Below are positions 63,890 through 64,000 of a stretch of DNA of 64,000 bases, piece after piece. The notes under the pieces are model-generated. The model saw only the letters and a list, made by a program, of their open reading frames with translations, was not told the DNA's origin and ran no database searches. Each line of letters begins with the position of its first letter. Position 1 is the first letter of the stretch. The position numbers were made by a program, and so were the translations under genes. Source of the DNA: Candidatus Nitronereus thalassa (GTDB lineage Bacteria > Nitrospirota > Nitrospiria > Nitrospirales > UBA8639); assembly GCF_032191465.1 (NCBI RefSeq), contig NZ_JAQOUE010000001.1, forward strand, positions 868,001 to 932,000, written 5' to 3'.

Positions 63890-64000
63890 CTAATCGAGGT
63901 ATTGCCTTGCCCAAAGTTCGAACATGACAAGAGTCCACACCCGGTGCCAAAGTTGATGGGTACTAATCCTCAGTGCTCGTTCCCCATCATCAGTGACAAT
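63890..64000 (-). CDS. C-terminal fragment of a second asparagine-synthase-like protein (continues beyond window)
   Basis: An open minus-strand frame enters at the right edge and ends at TAG 63890, giving 36 residues that finish STHQLWHRVWTLVMFELW followed by ARQYLD. This LW...W.L..ELW ending is the usual C-terminus of glutamine-hydrolysing asparagine synthases. It fits a locus that already has one such gene at 58602. The short length limits certainty. Confidence 0.6.
   Translation of the reverse strand: MVTDDGERALRISTHQLWHRVWTLVMFELWARQYLD

Noticed and set aside
62751-63950. Longer start (63950) for the right-end glycosyltransferase
   Set aside because: It uses TTG and overlaps the tail of an asparagine-synthase-like gene; the ATG at 63866 starts right at the GT4 glycine loop.

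Overview
The window is one long surface-polysaccharide locus of a Gram-negative bacterium. All but one of the genes I call lie on the minus strand, and many are coupled by 4-base ATGA or GTGA overlaps. Evidence for a Gram-negative host is the Wzm/Wzt ABC exporter, LPS/capsule-type nucleotide-sugar enzymes, and secreted or membrane-anchored surface proteins. The gene style (FAAL-type NRPS, kelch-repeat protein, VanZ-LamG protein, CapK/AsnB pair) resembles environmental bacteria such as Nitrospirota, but no marker gene fixes the taxon. I see no rRNA, tRNA, CRISPR array or intact mobile element.

Layout, left to right; transcription runs right to left. Positions 1-6723: aminotransferase, a fused phosphosugar transferase/4,6-dehydratase, and a truncated FAAL-PCP-condensation NRPS that runs off the left edge. 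6947-11793: kelch/FN3/cadherin-like surface protein and a UDP-GlcNAc 6-dehydrogenase-like enzyme. 12168-23294: glycosyltransferases, deacetylase, epimerase, Gfo/Idh oxidoreductase, UDP-xylose synthase, and two tandem paralogous glycosyltransferases. 23412-31642: APS kinase plus sulfotransferase, then a complete Dlt-like trans-membrane acylation system. 31868-39741: capsule-type protein, another SGNH protein, a nonulosonate (NeuB/NeuA) set with SDR and Gfo/Idh enzymes, and a KdsC-like phosphatase, the only plus-strand gene. 39937-46809: deacetylase, GNAT protein, and an ACP / prolyl-AMP ligase / acyl-CoA-dehydrogenase trio of the kind that makes pyrrole-2-carboxyl-carrier protein. 47328-54867: Wzt, Wzm, GDP-mannose 3,5-epimerase-like enzyme, VanZ-LamG protein, methyltransferase and glycosyltransferase. 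55192-64000: secreted parallel beta-helix protein, CapK-like ligase, asparagine synthase, glycosyltransferases, a CapA-like protein and the tail of a second asparagine-synthase-like gene.

The most interesting system is at 25100-31642. One adenylation enzyme, one carrier protein and one MBOAT sit with two SGNH (DltD-like) proteins. Directly downstream of each SGNH gene I found an unlisted 43-codon gene for a single-TM microprotein ending in the hexapeptide FRYQGF. This matches the FxYxxF acyl-shuttle signature of DltX in Gram-positive teichoic-acid D-alanylation. The two microproteins share 29 of 43 residues, and 14 of those identical residues use different codons, so they are under protein-level selection. 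The arrangement implies one cytoplasmic activation branch feeding two separate shuttle/transferase pairs.

A second notable system at 41029-45629 appears to build a pyrrole-2-carboxyl group, normally a natural-product building block, inside a polysaccharide locus. My manually read specificity code for the adenylation enzyme is D-L-F-Y-L-A-L-V-C, essentially the proline code of PltF/RedM-type ligases. With sulfation, acylation, pyrrolation, deacetylation and methylation genes together, the locus looks built to make a heavily decorated polymer exported by an ABC transporter.
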